Shown here: positions 44,584-53,498 of the stretch, one piece after another
Layout of the letters: each line of letters starts with the position of its first letter
Numbering within the stretch: position 1 is the first letter of the stretch
NCBI RefSeq assembly: GCF_002086815.1
Contig: NZ_MVID01000002.1
Location: 186,001-250,000 of the forward strand
Length of the DNA stretch: 64,000 nt
Direction of reading: 5' to 3'
Origin: Mycolicibacterium parafortuitum
Lineage (GTDB): Bacteria > Actinomycetota > Actinomycetes > Mycobacteriales > Mycobacteriaceae
Position numbers and translations under genes: made by a program
The notes under the pieces: generated by a model
Seen by the model: only the letters and a program-made list of their open reading frames with translations
Databases searched by the model: none
What the model was told of the DNA's origin: nothing

Positions 44584-46183
44584 GCGCTTGCGCGAAGACC
44601 AATCACACACGGATGAGCGCTTGCGCGAAGACCAAACCCATTGGGATGAGACGACCGACGTCCTCGTCGCGGGGTCGGGTGCGGGCGGGGTCACCGGTGC
44701 CTACACCGCAGCGCGCGAGGGTCTGTCCGTGATTCTCGTGGAGGCGACGGAGAAGTTCGGCGGGACCACGGCGTACTCCGGCGGCGGCGGGATGTGGTTC
44801 CCGTGCAATCCGGTGCTGAAACGGGCCGGCGCCGACGACACCATCGAGGACGCACTCGAGTACTACACCGCCGTGGTGGGTGACCGCACCCCACGCGCGC
44901 TGCAGGAGGCCTATGTCCGCGGCGGCGCACCGCTGATCGAGTACCTGGAAACCGATGAGCTGCTGAAGTTCTCGCTGCTCCCGTGGCCCGACTACTTCGG
45001 TAAGGCACCGAAGTCACGCGCGGACGGGATGCGTCACATCGCGGCCAAACCGTGGAAGGTCGCCGCTGCGCCGAAGTTCCGCGAGCTGATCCGCGGGCCC
45101 CTCGACACCGACCGGCTGGGCCATCCGGTTCCGGAGGACTACTACGTGGGCGGGCGTGCGCTGATCGCCCGGTTCCTGGCCGCCGCCGAACGCCATCCGG
45201 GATCCTCGGCACGGCTGAACACCGCACTGGTGGAGCTGGTCGTCGAGGACGGCAGGGTCGTCGGCGCCGTCGTGGAGACCGACGGCCAGCCCCGCAGGAT
45301 CCGGACCACCCGCGGTGTCCTGTTGGCGGCCGGGGGGTTCGAATGCAACGACGACATGCGGGCGCGCTACGGCGTACCGGGCAGCTCCCGGGACACCATG
45401 GGGCCGTGGGGTAATCGCGGCCTGGCCCACCAGGCCGCGATCGCCGTCGGCGCGGACACCGACCTGATGGATCAGGCCTGGTGGTCCCCCGGTCTGACCC
45501 ATCCCGACGGCACCTCGGCGTTCGCGTTGTGGTTCACCGGCGGGATCTTCGTCGACGATCAGGGCCGTCGGTTCGTCAACGAGTCGGCGGCCTACGACCG
45601 GATCGGCCGGGCCGTGCTGGACGCGATGGCCGACGGCCGGGTCACATTGCCGTTCTGGATGATCTACGACGACAGCGACAACGGTGTCCCGCCGGTCAAG
45701 GCGACCAACGTGTCGATGGTCGAACCCGAGAAATACGTGGCGGCGGGGCTGTGGCGCAGCGCGGACACGCTGGAGGAACTCGCCACCGCGATCGGCGTGC
45801 CCCCGGCCAATCTCGTCGAGTCGGTGTCCCGGTTCAACGACTTCGTCCGCGACGGCGTCGACCAGGACTTCGGTCGGGGCGACGAGGCATACGACCGAGC
45901 GTTCTCCGGTGGCGCCCCACCGCTGTACGCGATCGAGAAGGGCCCGTTCCACGCCGCCGCGTTCGGCGTCTCCGATCTCGGCACCAAAGGTGGGTTGCGC
46001 ACCGACACCGTCGGGCGTGTACTCGACGCGGCGGACCACGTGATCCCGGGCCTGTACGCGGCTGGCAACACGATGGCCGCGCCCAGCGGGACGGTGTATC
46101 CGGGCGGCGGAAACCCGATCGGCACCAGCATGGTGTTCAGCCATTTGGCCGTGCTGGACATGGTGAGAGGAGGCACGCCATGA
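44573..46183 (+). CDS. kstD: 3-ketosteroid delta-1-dehydrogenase-like flavoprotein with repeat N-terminus
   Basis: 536 residues. The first 25 residues are two 11-residue units, (S/T)DERLREDQSH and TDERLREDQTH. Then comes the FAD Rossmann motif VLVAGSGAGGVTGAYTAAREG (about 29-49) and the flavoprotein core. Residues matching KstD active-site positions are the Tyr in NESAAYDR and the Tyr/Gly in TVYPGGGNPIG, so 1,2-dehydrogenation of 3-ketosteroids is likely, though other members of the family cannot be excluded. It is translationally coupled to the preceding fadD (11 bp) and to kshA (4 bp). Confidence 0.85.
   Translation: MSDERLREDQSHTDERLREDQTHWDETTDVLVAGSGAGGVTGAYTAAREGLSVILVEATEKFGGTTAYSGGGGMWFPCNPVLKRAGADDTIEDALEYYTAVVGDRTPRALQEAYVRGGAPLIEYLETDELLKFSLLPWPDYFGKAPKSRADGMRHIAAKPWKVAAAPKFRELIRGPLDTDRLGHPVPEDYYVGGRALIARFLAAAERHPGSSARLNTALVELVVEDGRVVGAVVETDGQPRRIRTTRGVLLAAGGFECNDDMRARYGVPGSSRDTMGPWGNRGLAHQAAIAVGADTDLMDQAWWSPGLTHPDGTSAFALWFTGGIFVDDQGRRFVNESAAYDRIGRAVLDAMADGRVTLPFWMIYDDSDNGVPPVKATNVSMVEPEKYVAAGLWRSADTLEELATAIGVPPANLVESVSRFNDFVRDGVDQDFGRGDEAYDRAFSGGAPPLYAIEKGPFHAAAFGVSDLGTKGGLRTDTVGRVLDAADHVIPGLYAAGNTMAAPSGTVYPGGGNPIGTSMVFSHLAVLDMVRGGTP
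44579..44635 (+). repeat. 33-bp tandem repeat at the kstD 5' end
   Basis: The 24-bp core beginning GATGAGCGCTTGCGCGAAGA occurs at 44579-44602 and 44612-44635, a 33-bp period identical to that in phoR. The TGA of the first core is the stop codon of the upstream fadD; the other frame encodes the first residues of KstD. Confidence 0.92.
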
Positions 46184-47319
46184 GCGGTACGGACACGGTG
46201 CGTCACATCGACACCGGGCAGGAGATGACACGGTTCGCGCGCGGCTGGCACTGCCTGGGTCTCGCGGAGTCCTTCCGCGACGGGCGCCCCCACGGCATCG
46301 ACGCGTTCGGCACCATGCTGGTGGTGTTCGCCGACTCCGACGGCCAGATCCACGTGCTGGACGGCTACTGCAGGCATATGGGCGGCAACCTGGCCCAGGG
46401 CGAGATCAAGGGCGACCAGATCGCGTGCCCGTTCCACGACTGGCGCTGGGGTGGCGGCGGCAGATGCACGCTGGTCCCGTACGCCAAGCGCACACCGCGG
46501 CTGGCGCGCACCCGGGCCTGGCCCACGACGGAGGTCAACGGCCAGCTGCTGGTGTGGCACGACCCGGAGGGTTCGGCGCCCGCGACGGAACTGATCCCGC
46601 CGACGATCGAGGGTTTCGACGAGGGCCGCTGGTCGCCGTGGCAGTGGAGTTCGGTGCTGATCGAGGGTGCGCACTGCCGCGAGATCGTGGACAACGTCGT
46701 CGACATGGCGCATTTCTTCTACATCCATCACGCGTATCCGACGTACTTCAAGAACGTCATCGACGGCCACACCGCGAGCCAGTTCATGGAGTCCAAACCG
46801 CGCCCGGACTACACGCCGAATCCCGAGAAGCTCTGGGATGGAACGTATCTGCGGTCCGAGGCGACGTACTTCGGTCCGGCGTACATGATCAACTGGTTGC
46901 ACAACGACCTCGGCCCGGATTTCACCGTCGAGGTCGCGCTGATCAACTGCCACTACCCCGTCACCCATCACTCGTTCATGCTGCAGTGGGGTGTTGCGGT
47001 GCGGGAGATGCCGGGACTGCCCGCCGACAACGCCGCGAAACTGGCCGGCGCGATGAACAGTTCGTTCGGTGAGGGCTTCCTCGAAGACGTCGAGATCTGG
47101 AAGAACAAGTCGCCGATCGAGAACCCGCTGCTCACCGAGGAAGACGGACCGGTGTACCAGCTGCGGCGCTGGTACGAGCAGTTCTATGTCGACGCGGCCG
47201 ATGTGACACCGGACATGACCACCCGCTACGAGCAGGAGGTCGACACCACCCACGCCTACGAGCTGTGGCAACAGGAGGTGGACCGCAACATGGCGGCGCG
47301 GAAGACCGGCATCCGCTGA
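46180..47319 (+). CDS. kshA: Rieske 3-ketosteroid 9-alpha-hydroxylase oxygenase (second KshA)
   Basis: 379 residues. Rieske cluster CRHMGGNLAQGEIKGDQIACPFH (C-x-H ... C-x2-H, about 67-89) and the mononuclear iron site DNVVDMAHFFYIHH (about 169-182). KshA with its reductase KshB hydroxylates C9 of 3-ketosteroids, which together with KstD opens ring B. It follows kstD with an ATGA overlap. This copy is about as long as the one at 61924 and highly similar, with divergence after the iron site. No KshB reductase gene is in the window. Confidence 0.93.
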   Translation: MSGTDTVRHIDTGQEMTRFARGWHCLGLAESFRDGRPHGIDAFGTMLVVFADSDGQIHVLDGYCRHMGGNLAQGEIKGDQIACPFHDWRWGGGGRCTLVPYAKRTPRLARTRAWPTTEVNGQLLVWHDPEGSAPATELIPPTIEGFDEGRWSPWQWSSVLIEGAHCREIVDNVVDMAHFFYIHHAYPTYFKNVIDGHTASQFMESKPRPDYTPNPEKLWDGTYLRSEATYFGPAYMINWLHNDLGPDFTVEVALINCHYPVTHHSFMLQWGVAVREMPGLPADNAAKLAGAMNSSFGEGFLEDVEIWKNKSPIENPLLTEEDGPVYQLRRWYEQFYVDAADVTPDMTTRYEQEVDTTHAYELWQQEVDRNMAARKTGIR

Positions 47320-47403
47320 CTTCTGCCACTCGACGAGCACATCGCCGATCTTGATCTACGCTTCGATCGACAGCACGAAATGTTCTCCGACAGGGGTTCG
47401 GCC

Positions 47404-48135
47404 ATGAAGCGTAGCGTCGTCACCTGGTCTGCCGCGGTCGTCGCGGCGCTCGCGCTCGTCGTCTCCGGCTGCGGCAGCGGCTCGGAGACCTCATCCTCCC
47501 CCGCGTCCTCGCCGGAGACCACATCCTCCCCCGCATCCGAGACGTCGACGAGCACCGCCCCGCCCAGCACGGCGCGTATCTCGCCGCGCGAGCAGGCCCC
47601 GGCCGGACCCGCGCCGACGATCGCCGACTACATCAAGGAGAACGGCATCGAAGAGTCGCCGGTGAAACGCGGCGATCCCGGCGCTCCCCAGATCGACCTG
47701 CCGCTCCCGGAGGGCTGGGAGGACGCCGGCGCGGACAAGCCGGAGTGGGCATACAGTGCGATCATCTACACCGGTCCGGAGGCGGCCGAATACTCACCGA
47801 GCATCGTCGCACTGCTGTCGAAGCTGGTCGGTGACGTCGACCCGCAGGCCGTCCTCGATGCCGCCGCCGGCGAGGCCAGCAATCTGCCCGGCTGGGAACC
47901 GATGAACGAGGGAAAGATGACGACGCTGGGCGACTACCCGGCCTTCCAGCTCGGCGGCACCTGGGTTCAGGACGGGGTCACGAAGATGGCCGCGCAGAAG
48001 ACAGTCGTGATCCCGGGCGGCGACGGGTCGTGGTATGTGTTGCAGCTCAACGCCGACTCACTGGAAAGTCAGCTCGACGTGCTGGGCCCGGCGACCCTCG
48101 CGATCGACGACGAGACGGTGATCACCCCGCGCTAG
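47404..48135 (+). CDS. LpqN/LpqT-family lipoprotein
   Basis: 243 residues from ATG 47404; another start 24 bp earlier is open but spoils the signal. The lipoprotein signal is MKRSVVTWSAAVVAALALVVSGC with lipobox VVSGC. A Ser/Thr/Pro linker is followed by the LpqN/LpqT domain (IDLPLPEGWEDAG, YTGPEAAEYSPSIVALLSKL, GDYPAFQLGGTW, VIPGGDGSWYVLQLNADS). It is cell-envelope anchored; the role is not established. It lies between the kshA operon and the convergent ilvX gene, 16 bp from the latter. Confidence 0.88.
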   Translation: MKRSVVTWSAAVVAALALVVSGCGSGSETSSSPASSPETTSSPASETSTSTAPPSTARISPREQAPAGPAPTIADYIKENGIEESPVKRGDPGAPQIDLPLPEGWEDAGADKPEWAYSAIIYTGPEAAEYSPSIVALLSKLVGDVDPQAVLDAAAGEASNLPGWEPMNEGKMTTLGDYPAFQLGGTWVQDGVTKMAAQKTVVIPGGDGSWYVLQLNADSLESQLDVLGPATLAIDDETVITPR

Positions 48136-48151
48136 CCCCGCGACCGGACCG

Positions 48152-49741
48152 TCAGCCCGACACCAGTGACGGCAGCACCACCTCGATCAAGTGCGGTCCC
48201 GGTTCGGCGAACGCCGCGGTCAGGGCGGCCGCGAGTTCCTCGGCGGTGGTGGCGCGCCGGGCAGGCACCCCCATACCCTCGGCAATTTTCACGAAATCGA
48301 TTGTCGGACTTCCGAGATCGAGGAGCCGCTGTGCCTGGGGGCCAGCCGGTGCGTCATCGGCCGCGCCCACGCGTTGCAGTTCGATCCGCAGGATGTCGTA
48401 AGCACCGTTGTTGAGGATCACGGTGGTCACGTCCAGTTGTTCGCGGGCCTGCGTCCACAGCGCCGACAGGGTGTACATCGCCGAACCGTCGGCCTGCAGC
48501 GACAGCACCGGCCGCCCGGGCGCGGCGATGGCGGCACCGATCGCGGCGGGCATACCGTAGCCGATCGCGCCGCCGGTCAGCGTCAGCACGTCGTGGGCGG
48601 GTGCACCCGCCGTCGCGGCGGCCACCCCGATGCCGGCGGTGTTCGATTCGTCGACGATCACCGCGTCCTCCGGTAGCAGCGCACCGATCGCCGCGGCGGT
48701 CGAGAACGCGGTGAGCGCGCCGGTCGGCATCTCGGGCCGCCGCAACGGCGCGACAGGGACCACGGTGTCCCCGCCGAGTTCGTCGGCGAGCGCCTCAAGC
48801 GCCGCGGTGGCGCCGGAATGCGTTGCCAGTGTGTGCACTTCGCATCCGGCGGGCACCAGGTCGCTAGGACGTCCGGGATAGGCGAAGAACGACACCGGCG
48901 ATGCGGCGCCGGCCAGGATCAGATGCTCGGCCCCTGCGAGCTGTTCCTCGGCGGCTTCGGCGAAGTACGCGAGGCGTTCGATCGCCGGCACGCCCGCCCC
49001 GCGCCGCAGCCGGGTCGGGAACGTCTCGCACAGCACGCGGGCGCCGGTGGCCTCGGCGATGCGCGCGGCAGCCGACAGGCCCGCGTCCCTGGTCGCGTCG
49101 CCACCGATGAGCAGCACCGTGGCAGCACCGGAATCCAGCGCGGCGACCGCGTCGCGGACCGCGTCGTCGTCGACCACCGCCGCAGCGGCCGGAGTCGGGA
49201 ACGGATCGGGAACATGGTCGCTCCGCAAGCTCCGCTCCGCTGGCTCACTGTCGGTCCACGACACATCGGCGGGCAGGATCAGCGTCGAGACCACACCGGC
49301 CCGGCCGGCGGCCACCGCGGCGGCCACGTCGACGGCGATGTCGCCGGTGTCGAGGGTGCGGCGCACCCAGCCCGACACCGTGCGCGCCACCGCGTCGATA
49401 TCGGATTCCAGTGGTGCGTCGTACTTCTTGTGGTAAGTCGCGTGGTCGCCCACGACCACGACCATCGGCACATGTGCGCGCCGCGCGTTGTGCAGGTTGG
49501 CCAGCCCGTTACCGAGACCCGGCCCGAGGTGCAGGAGCACGCAGGCGGGCCGGTCAGCCATCCGGGCGTAGCCGTCGGCTGCGCCGGTGGCCACCCCTTC
49601 GAACAGCGTGAGCACGCCCCGCATCTGCGGCACCGCATCCAGCCCGGCGACGAAGTGCATCTCCGAGGTTCCGGGGTTGGCGAAACACACGTCCACACCG
49701 TGGGCGACGAGTGCGCTGAGCAGAGACCGGGCGCCGTTCAC
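48152..49741 (-). CDS. ilvX: ThDP-dependent enzyme, acetolactate-synthase-like (IlvX)
   Basis: 529 residues. N-terminal pyrimidine-binding domain with the catalytic Glu in TLFEGVATGAADGYARM, central domain, and C-terminal ThDP site QADGSAMYTLSALWTQAREQLDVTTVILNN (GDGS-like start, NN end). It resembles M. tuberculosis IlvX, also next to the steroid genes. The true reaction is unknown (decarboxylase, lyase or synthase). Residues around SEPAERSLRSDHVPD come from a short G/C-rich repeat-like insert. Third gene of a run fadD19-NMO-ilvX (21 bp after NMO). Confidence 0.88.
   Translation of the reverse strand: MNGARSLLSALVAHGVDVCFANPGTSEMHFVAGLDAVPQMRGVLTLFEGVATGAADGYARMADRPACVLLHLGPGLGNGLANLHNARRAHVPMVVVVGDHATYHKKYDAPLESDIDAVARTVSGWVRRTLDTGDIAVDVAAAVAAGRAGVVSTLILPADVSWTDSEPAERSLRSDHVPDPFPTPAAAAVVDDDAVRDAVAALDSGAATVLLIGGDATRDAGLSAAARIAEATGARVLCETFPTRLRRGAGVPAIERLAYFAEAAEEQLAGAEHLILAGAASPVSFFAYPGRPSDLVPAGCEVHTLATHSGATAALEALADELGGDTVVPVAPLRRPEMPTGALTAFSTAAAIGALLPEDAVIVDESNTAGIGVAAATAGAPAHDVLTLTGGAIGYGMPAAIGAAIAAPGRPVLSLQADGSAMYTLSALWTQAREQLDVTTVILNNGAYDILRIELQRVGAADDAPAGPQAQRLLDLGSPTIDFVKIAEGMGVPARRATTAEELAAALTAAFAEPGPHLIEVVLPSLVSG
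49218..49248 (-). repeat. Short repeat-like insert within ilvX
   Basis: The sequence CGCTCCGCAAGCTCCGCTCC followed by GCTGGCTCAC has three tandem GCTCCGC-type heptamers and encodes AERSLRSD in frame in an otherwise ordinary domain linker. It is the kind of short repeat seen interspersed in mycobacterial DNA; here its repeat status rests on composition, since no second copy is in the window. Confidence 0.4.
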
Positions 49742-49762
49742 CCCTGTGGTTATACGCCGGGG

Positions 49763-50884
49763 CTAGTTGTCGCGGATGCCATCCAGACGTTTCGTGGCCT
49801 CTTCGAATCCGCTGACCAATTCGGCGACGATGTCGGCGACGGGCCGGATCTCGTTCATCCGGCCGACGATCTGGCCCACCGGCATCGCGACCGTGGTCGG
49901 ATCACTGGATTCGCTCATGCGCTGATGCGCCTCGCTGACGAGGATGTTCTGCAGCGGCATCGGCAGCGGATCGGGGGCGCCCTCGGCGTCCCACGCGTCG
50001 GTCCAGCGGCTCTTGAGCAACCGGGCAGGCTTGCCCGTGTAGATACGGCGGCGCACCGTGTCGGCCGAGGTCGCGTTCAGCATGGCTTCCTGGATCACCG
50101 AACGGCCCGACGGCAACCGGACACCGAGGTCGTACTCGGCGGAGGTCAGGAACGCCGACCCCATCCAGACACCCTGCGCGCCGAGAGCCAGCGCGGCGGC
50201 CACCTGCCTTCCGGTACCGATCCCGCCCGCCGCCAGCACCGGCGCCTTGCCGTCGAGGGCGTCGACGATCTCGGGCCACAGCACCATCGAGCCGATCTCA
50301 CCGGTGTGCCCACCGGCCTCGTGGCCCTGGGCGACAACGATGTCGACGCCGTTCTCGACATGGCGCAGAGCGTGTTTCGGCGAGCCCGCGAGCGCGGCGA
50401 CCGGCACTCCGGCCGCGTGCACCTGGTCGATGACATCCTTGGGCGGTGAACCCAGCGCGTTGGCGATCAGCTTGATCGGATGCTTGAGCGCGACCTCGAC
50501 GTGGCTGCGCGCCACCGAATGCAGCCAGCCCAGAACGCCTTCGGAGCGCTCCTCGTCCTCGGGCAGCGGCGGCACACCGAGGTCGGCGAGCGTCTTGTCG
50601 ACGAACTCGCGGTGCTCGGCCGGGATCAGCTTGTTGATGTCGACGGAGGTGCCCTCGGTCGGGACCTTCGCCGGCATCACGATGTCGACGCCGTACGGCT
50701 TACCGTCGGTGTTGGCGTCCATCCACTGCAGGACGTTCTCCAGGTCGTCGGCGTCGTTGAACCGCACGCAGCCCAGCACGCCCAGACCGCCGGCCTTGCT
50801 GACCGCGGCGGCCACCTTCTCCGACGGGGTGAAGACGAACAGCGGGTATTCGATGCCGAAACGGTCACACAGTTCGGTTTTCAC
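49763..50884 (-). CDS. Nitronate monooxygenase-family FMN enzyme
   Basis: 373 residues from GTG 50884, overlapping the fadD19 stop (GTGA). TIM-barrel nitronate-monooxygenase/2-nitropropane-dioxygenase pattern: CDRFGIEYPLFVFTPSEKVAAAVSKAGGLGVLG at the N-terminus, VAQGHEAGGHTG (about 185), PVLAAGGIGTGRQVAAALALGAQGVWMGSAFL (FMN phosphate loop) and RLLKSRWTDAW. FMN enzymes of this fold also act in steroid ring degradation (IpdC, recalled). Location between fadD19 and ilvX suggests a role in sterol breakdown; the substrate is unknown. Confidence 0.88.
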   Translation of the reverse strand: MKTELCDRFGIEYPLFVFTPSEKVAAAVSKAGGLGVLGCVRFNDADDLENVLQWMDANTDGKPYGVDIVMPAKVPTEGTSVDINKLIPAEHREFVDKTLADLGVPPLPEDEERSEGVLGWLHSVARSHVEVALKHPIKLIANALGSPPKDVIDQVHAAGVPVAALAGSPKHALRHVENGVDIVVAQGHEAGGHTGEIGSMVLWPEIVDALDGKAPVLAAGGIGTGRQVAAALALGAQGVWMGSAFLTSAEYDLGVRLPSGRSVIQEAMLNATSADTVRRRIYTGKPARLLKSRWTDAWDAEGAPDPLPMPLQNILVSEAHQRMSESSDPTTVAMPVGQIVGRMNEIRPVADIVAELVSGFEEATKRLDGIRDN

Positions 50885-52530
50885 TTCGCTCCTACATGCT
50901 TGGCGTGGACCTCGTCGGCCGGCCGTTCCTCGGTGGTGTCCTTGGCCCAGCGGTAGTCGGGCTTGCCCGCGGGTGAACGCTTGACCTCGCCGACGTACCA
51001 CAGGCTGCGCGGCACCTTGTAACCGGCGATCTCAGAGCGCACGTGCGCGTCCAGTTCCGCGAGGGTCGGGCGGGTGCCCGCACGCGGCTGCACCACGGCG
51101 GCGACATGCTGACCGAACCGCTCGTCCGGGACGCCGACGACAAGCGCGTCGAACACGTCGGGATGCCCCTTCAGCGCGGCCTCGACCTCTTCGGGGTAGA
51201 TCTTCTCGCCGCCGCTGTTGATCGACACCGACCCGCGGCCGAGCATCGTGACGCTGCCGTCCTCCTCGACGGTGGCGTAGTCACCCGGGATCGCGTAGCG
51301 CACACCGTTGATGGTCCGGAACGTCTCGGCGGTCTTCTTCTCGTCCTTGTAGTAGCCGACCGGGATGTGGCCCCGCTTGGCGATCACACCGCGCACGCCG
51401 CTGCCGGGCTTGACCTCGTTGCCGTCGTCGTCGATCACGACGACGTTCTTGTCGATGGTCACCCGGGGGCCACCGGTGTGGGACTGACCCTTGGCGACGA
51501 CGCTGCTGCCGCCGAAGCCGGTCTCCGACGAGCCGATGGAATCGGTGATGATGCGGTTGGGCAGCAGCTCGAGGAACTTCTCCTTGATGCTGGTGGAGAA
51601 CAGCGCTGCGGTGCTGGCCAGCAGGAACAGACTCGACAGGTCGTACTGCTTGCCCTCCTCCTGATGCGCGATCAACGCGTCGAGCAGCGGGCGGGCCATC
51701 GCGTCGCCGGTGAAGAACAGCAGGTTGACCTTGTGCTTGTCGATGGTCTCCCAGACCTCTTCAGGGTCGAACTCGGGCACCAGCAAGGTGGTCTGCCCGG
51801 CGAACAACGCCATCCAGGTGGCCGACTGCGTCGCACCGTGAATCATCGGGGGAATCGGGTAGCGCACCATCGGGCCGCTCTCCACTGCCTGCTTGGCGAG
51901 CCCGTACTCATCGGCGATCGGCTCACCGGTGGCGAAGTCGGTGCCGCCGAACAGGACTCGGTAGATGTCCTCGTGGCGCCACATCACGCCCTTCGGGAAC
52001 CCCGTGGTGCCGCCGGTGTAGAGCAGATAGATGTCGTCCTCGCTGCGCGGACCGAAGTCCCGCTCCGGCGATCCCTGGGCCAGCGCAGCGTTGAACTCCA
52101 CCCCGCCGTAGCGCTGGAAGTCGTCGTCGGATCCGTCCTCGATGACGATCACGGTCTTCACCGCCGGCGTCTCCGGCAGCACGTTGGCGACCCGGTCGGA
52201 GTACCGGCGCTCGTGGATCAGGGCGACCATGTCGGAGTTGTCGAACAGGTACTTCAGCTCGCCCTCGACGTAGCGGAAGTTGATGTTCACCAGGATCGCG
52301 CCGGCCTTGATGATGCCCAGCATCCCGATGACGATCTCGATGCGGTTCCGGCAGTACAGCCCGACCTTGTCGTCTTTCTTCACACCCTGGTCGAGCAGGT
52401 AGTGAGCCAGCCGGTTGGCTCTCTCCTCCAACTCGGCGTAGGTCAGCGTCTCGTCGCCCGAAATGAGGGCGACGCGGTCAGGCACAGCGTCAATGGCGTG
52501 CTCGGCGAGATCGGCGATGTTCAGGGCCAC
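50881..52530 (-). CDS. fadD19: Steroid side-chain acyl-CoA ligase FadD19
   Basis: 549 residues from GTG 52530. Near-identical over long stretches to M. tuberculosis FadD19 (LNIADLAEHAIDAVPDRVA; YRYGGVEF-type; SETGFGGSS). ANL motifs: YTGGTTGFPKGVMWRHED (about 170), DSIGSSETG, GDYATVEEDGSVTMLGRGSVSINSGGEKI and the Lys in SPAGKPDYRW. It activates the 26-carboxylate of the cholesterol side chain (family knowledge). The KstR box lies 11 bp upstream of the start, so the operator probably overlaps the promoter. Confidence 0.96.
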   Translation of the reverse strand: MALNIADLAEHAIDAVPDRVALISGDETLTYAELEERANRLAHYLLDQGVKKDDKVGLYCRNRIEIVIGMLGIIKAGAILVNINFRYVEGELKYLFDNSDMVALIHERRYSDRVANVLPETPAVKTVIVIEDGSDDDFQRYGGVEFNAALAQGSPERDFGPRSEDDIYLLYTGGTTGFPKGVMWRHEDIYRVLFGGTDFATGEPIADEYGLAKQAVESGPMVRYPIPPMIHGATQSATWMALFAGQTTLLVPEFDPEEVWETIDKHKVNLLFFTGDAMARPLLDALIAHQEEGKQYDLSSLFLLASTAALFSTSIKEKFLELLPNRIITDSIGSSETGFGGSSVVAKGQSHTGGPRVTIDKNVVVIDDDGNEVKPGSGVRGVIAKRGHIPVGYYKDEKKTAETFRTINGVRYAIPGDYATVEEDGSVTMLGRGSVSINSGGEKIYPEEVEAALKGHPDVFDALVVGVPDERFGQHVAAVVQPRAGTRPTLAELDAHVRSEIAGYKVPRSLWYVGEVKRSPAGKPDYRWAKDTTEERPADEVHAKHVGAK

Positions 52531-52540
52531 GGCTCTAAAC

Positions 52541-52554
52541 TAGAACGTGTTACA
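52541..52554. promoter_or_regulatory. KstR operator between fadD19 and echA19
   Basis: TAGAACGTGTTACA is a full match, 11 bp before the fadD19 start and 47 bp before the echA19 GTG. It is identical to the box between fdxD and fadE26. Confidence 0.85.
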
Positions 52555-52600
52555 TTTCCAGACAAGTCTGTGGCATCGACGCTGGAAGGCGGATCAATTC

Positions 52601-53407
52601 GTGAGCGACGAACAAAACCCGGAAAAGGCTCCCGACGCCCTCGTCGAACAGCGGGGACACACCCTGATCGTCACGATGAACCGGCCGGAAAAACGCAACG
52701 CGCTGTCCGCCGAAATGATGCAGATCATGGTCGAGGCCTGGGATCGCGTCGACTCCGATCCCGAGATCCGCAGCTGCATCCTGACCGGCGCGGGTGGGGC
52801 GTTCTGTGCGGGCATGGACCTCAAGAAGGCCGACAGCCAGTCCCCCGGCGACTCGTTCAAGAGCGGCTACGACCCGTCGAAGATCCCGGCGCTGCTCAAG
52901 GGCCGTCGGCTGAAGAAGCCACTGATCGCCGCGGTCGAGGGCGCCGCGATCGCCGGCGGCACCGAGATCCTGCAGGGCACCGACATCCGCGTCGCGGGTG
53001 AGAGCGCCAAGTTCGGTGTGTCGGAGGCCAAGTGGAGCCTCTACCCGATGGGTGGTTCGGCGGTCCGGCTGGTCCGGCAGATCCCTTACACCGTCGCCTG
53101 CGACATCCTGCTGACCGGACGCCACATCAGCGCTGCCGAGGCCAAGGAGTTCGGCCTGATCGGGCACGTGGTTCCCGACGGGCAGGCGCTGACGAAGGCG
53201 CTCGAGATCGCCGAGGTCATCAACGGCAACGGCCCCCTGGCCGTGCAGGCGATCCTGAAGACCATCCGCGAGACCGAGGGCATGCACGAGGAGGAGGCCT
53301 TCGGGCCTGACACCGCCAACGGCATCCCGGTGTTCCTGTCCGAGGACTCCAAGGAAGGCCCGAAGGCGTTCCTGGAGAAGCGCAAGCCGGTCTGGAAGCT
53401 GAAGTAG
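52601..53407 (+). CDS. echA19: Enoyl-CoA hydratase EchA19
   Basis: 268 residues from GTG 52601 ([19 protein letters not shown]); the open frame before it crosses the KstR region and is not used. Crotonase motifs: [25 protein letters not shown] (oxyanion hole) and [32 protein letters not shown] with the catalytic Glu. It matches M. tuberculosis EchA19, the hydratase for C24-type steroid enoyl-CoA (recalled). It stands alone; a large hairpin follows its stop. Confidence 0.95.
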   Translation: MSDEQNPEKAPDALVEQRGHTLIVTMNRPEKRNALSAEMMQIMVEAWDRVDSDPEIRSCILTGAGGAFCAGMDLKKADSQSPGDSFKSGYDPSKIPALLKGRRLKKPLIAAVEGAAIAGGTEILQGTDIRVAGESAKFGVSEAKWSLYPMGGSAVRLVRQIPYTVACDILLTGRHISAAEAKEFGLIGHVVPDGQALTKALEIAEVINGNGPLAVQAILKTIRETEGMHEEEAFGPDTANGIPVFLSEDSKEGPKAFLEKRKPVWKLK

Positions 53408-53421
53408 GCAAGCACCACGCA

Positions 53422-53475
53422 AATGTGGGCCTTGTGTACGCGGATCGCTCGAAACCCGTACACAAGGCCCACATT
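53422..53475. repeat. 19-bp perfect inverted repeat (large hairpin) between echA19 and cyp142
   Basis: AATGTGGGCCTTGTGTACG (53422-53440) and its exact reverse complement (53457-53475) flank a 16-bp loop. The whole structure fills most of the gap between the convergent stop codons (53407 and 53499). There is no T-tract, so it is either a bidirectional terminator of unusual type or a repeat/MITE-like element. Confidence 0.95.
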
Positions 53476-53498
53476 CACAACTGTCGAAGGCGGACCCC

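Noticed and set aside
51043..53001. 652-codon frame opposite fadD19 and running into echA19
   Set aside because: Antisense shadow; passes through the KstR promoter region and two certain genes.
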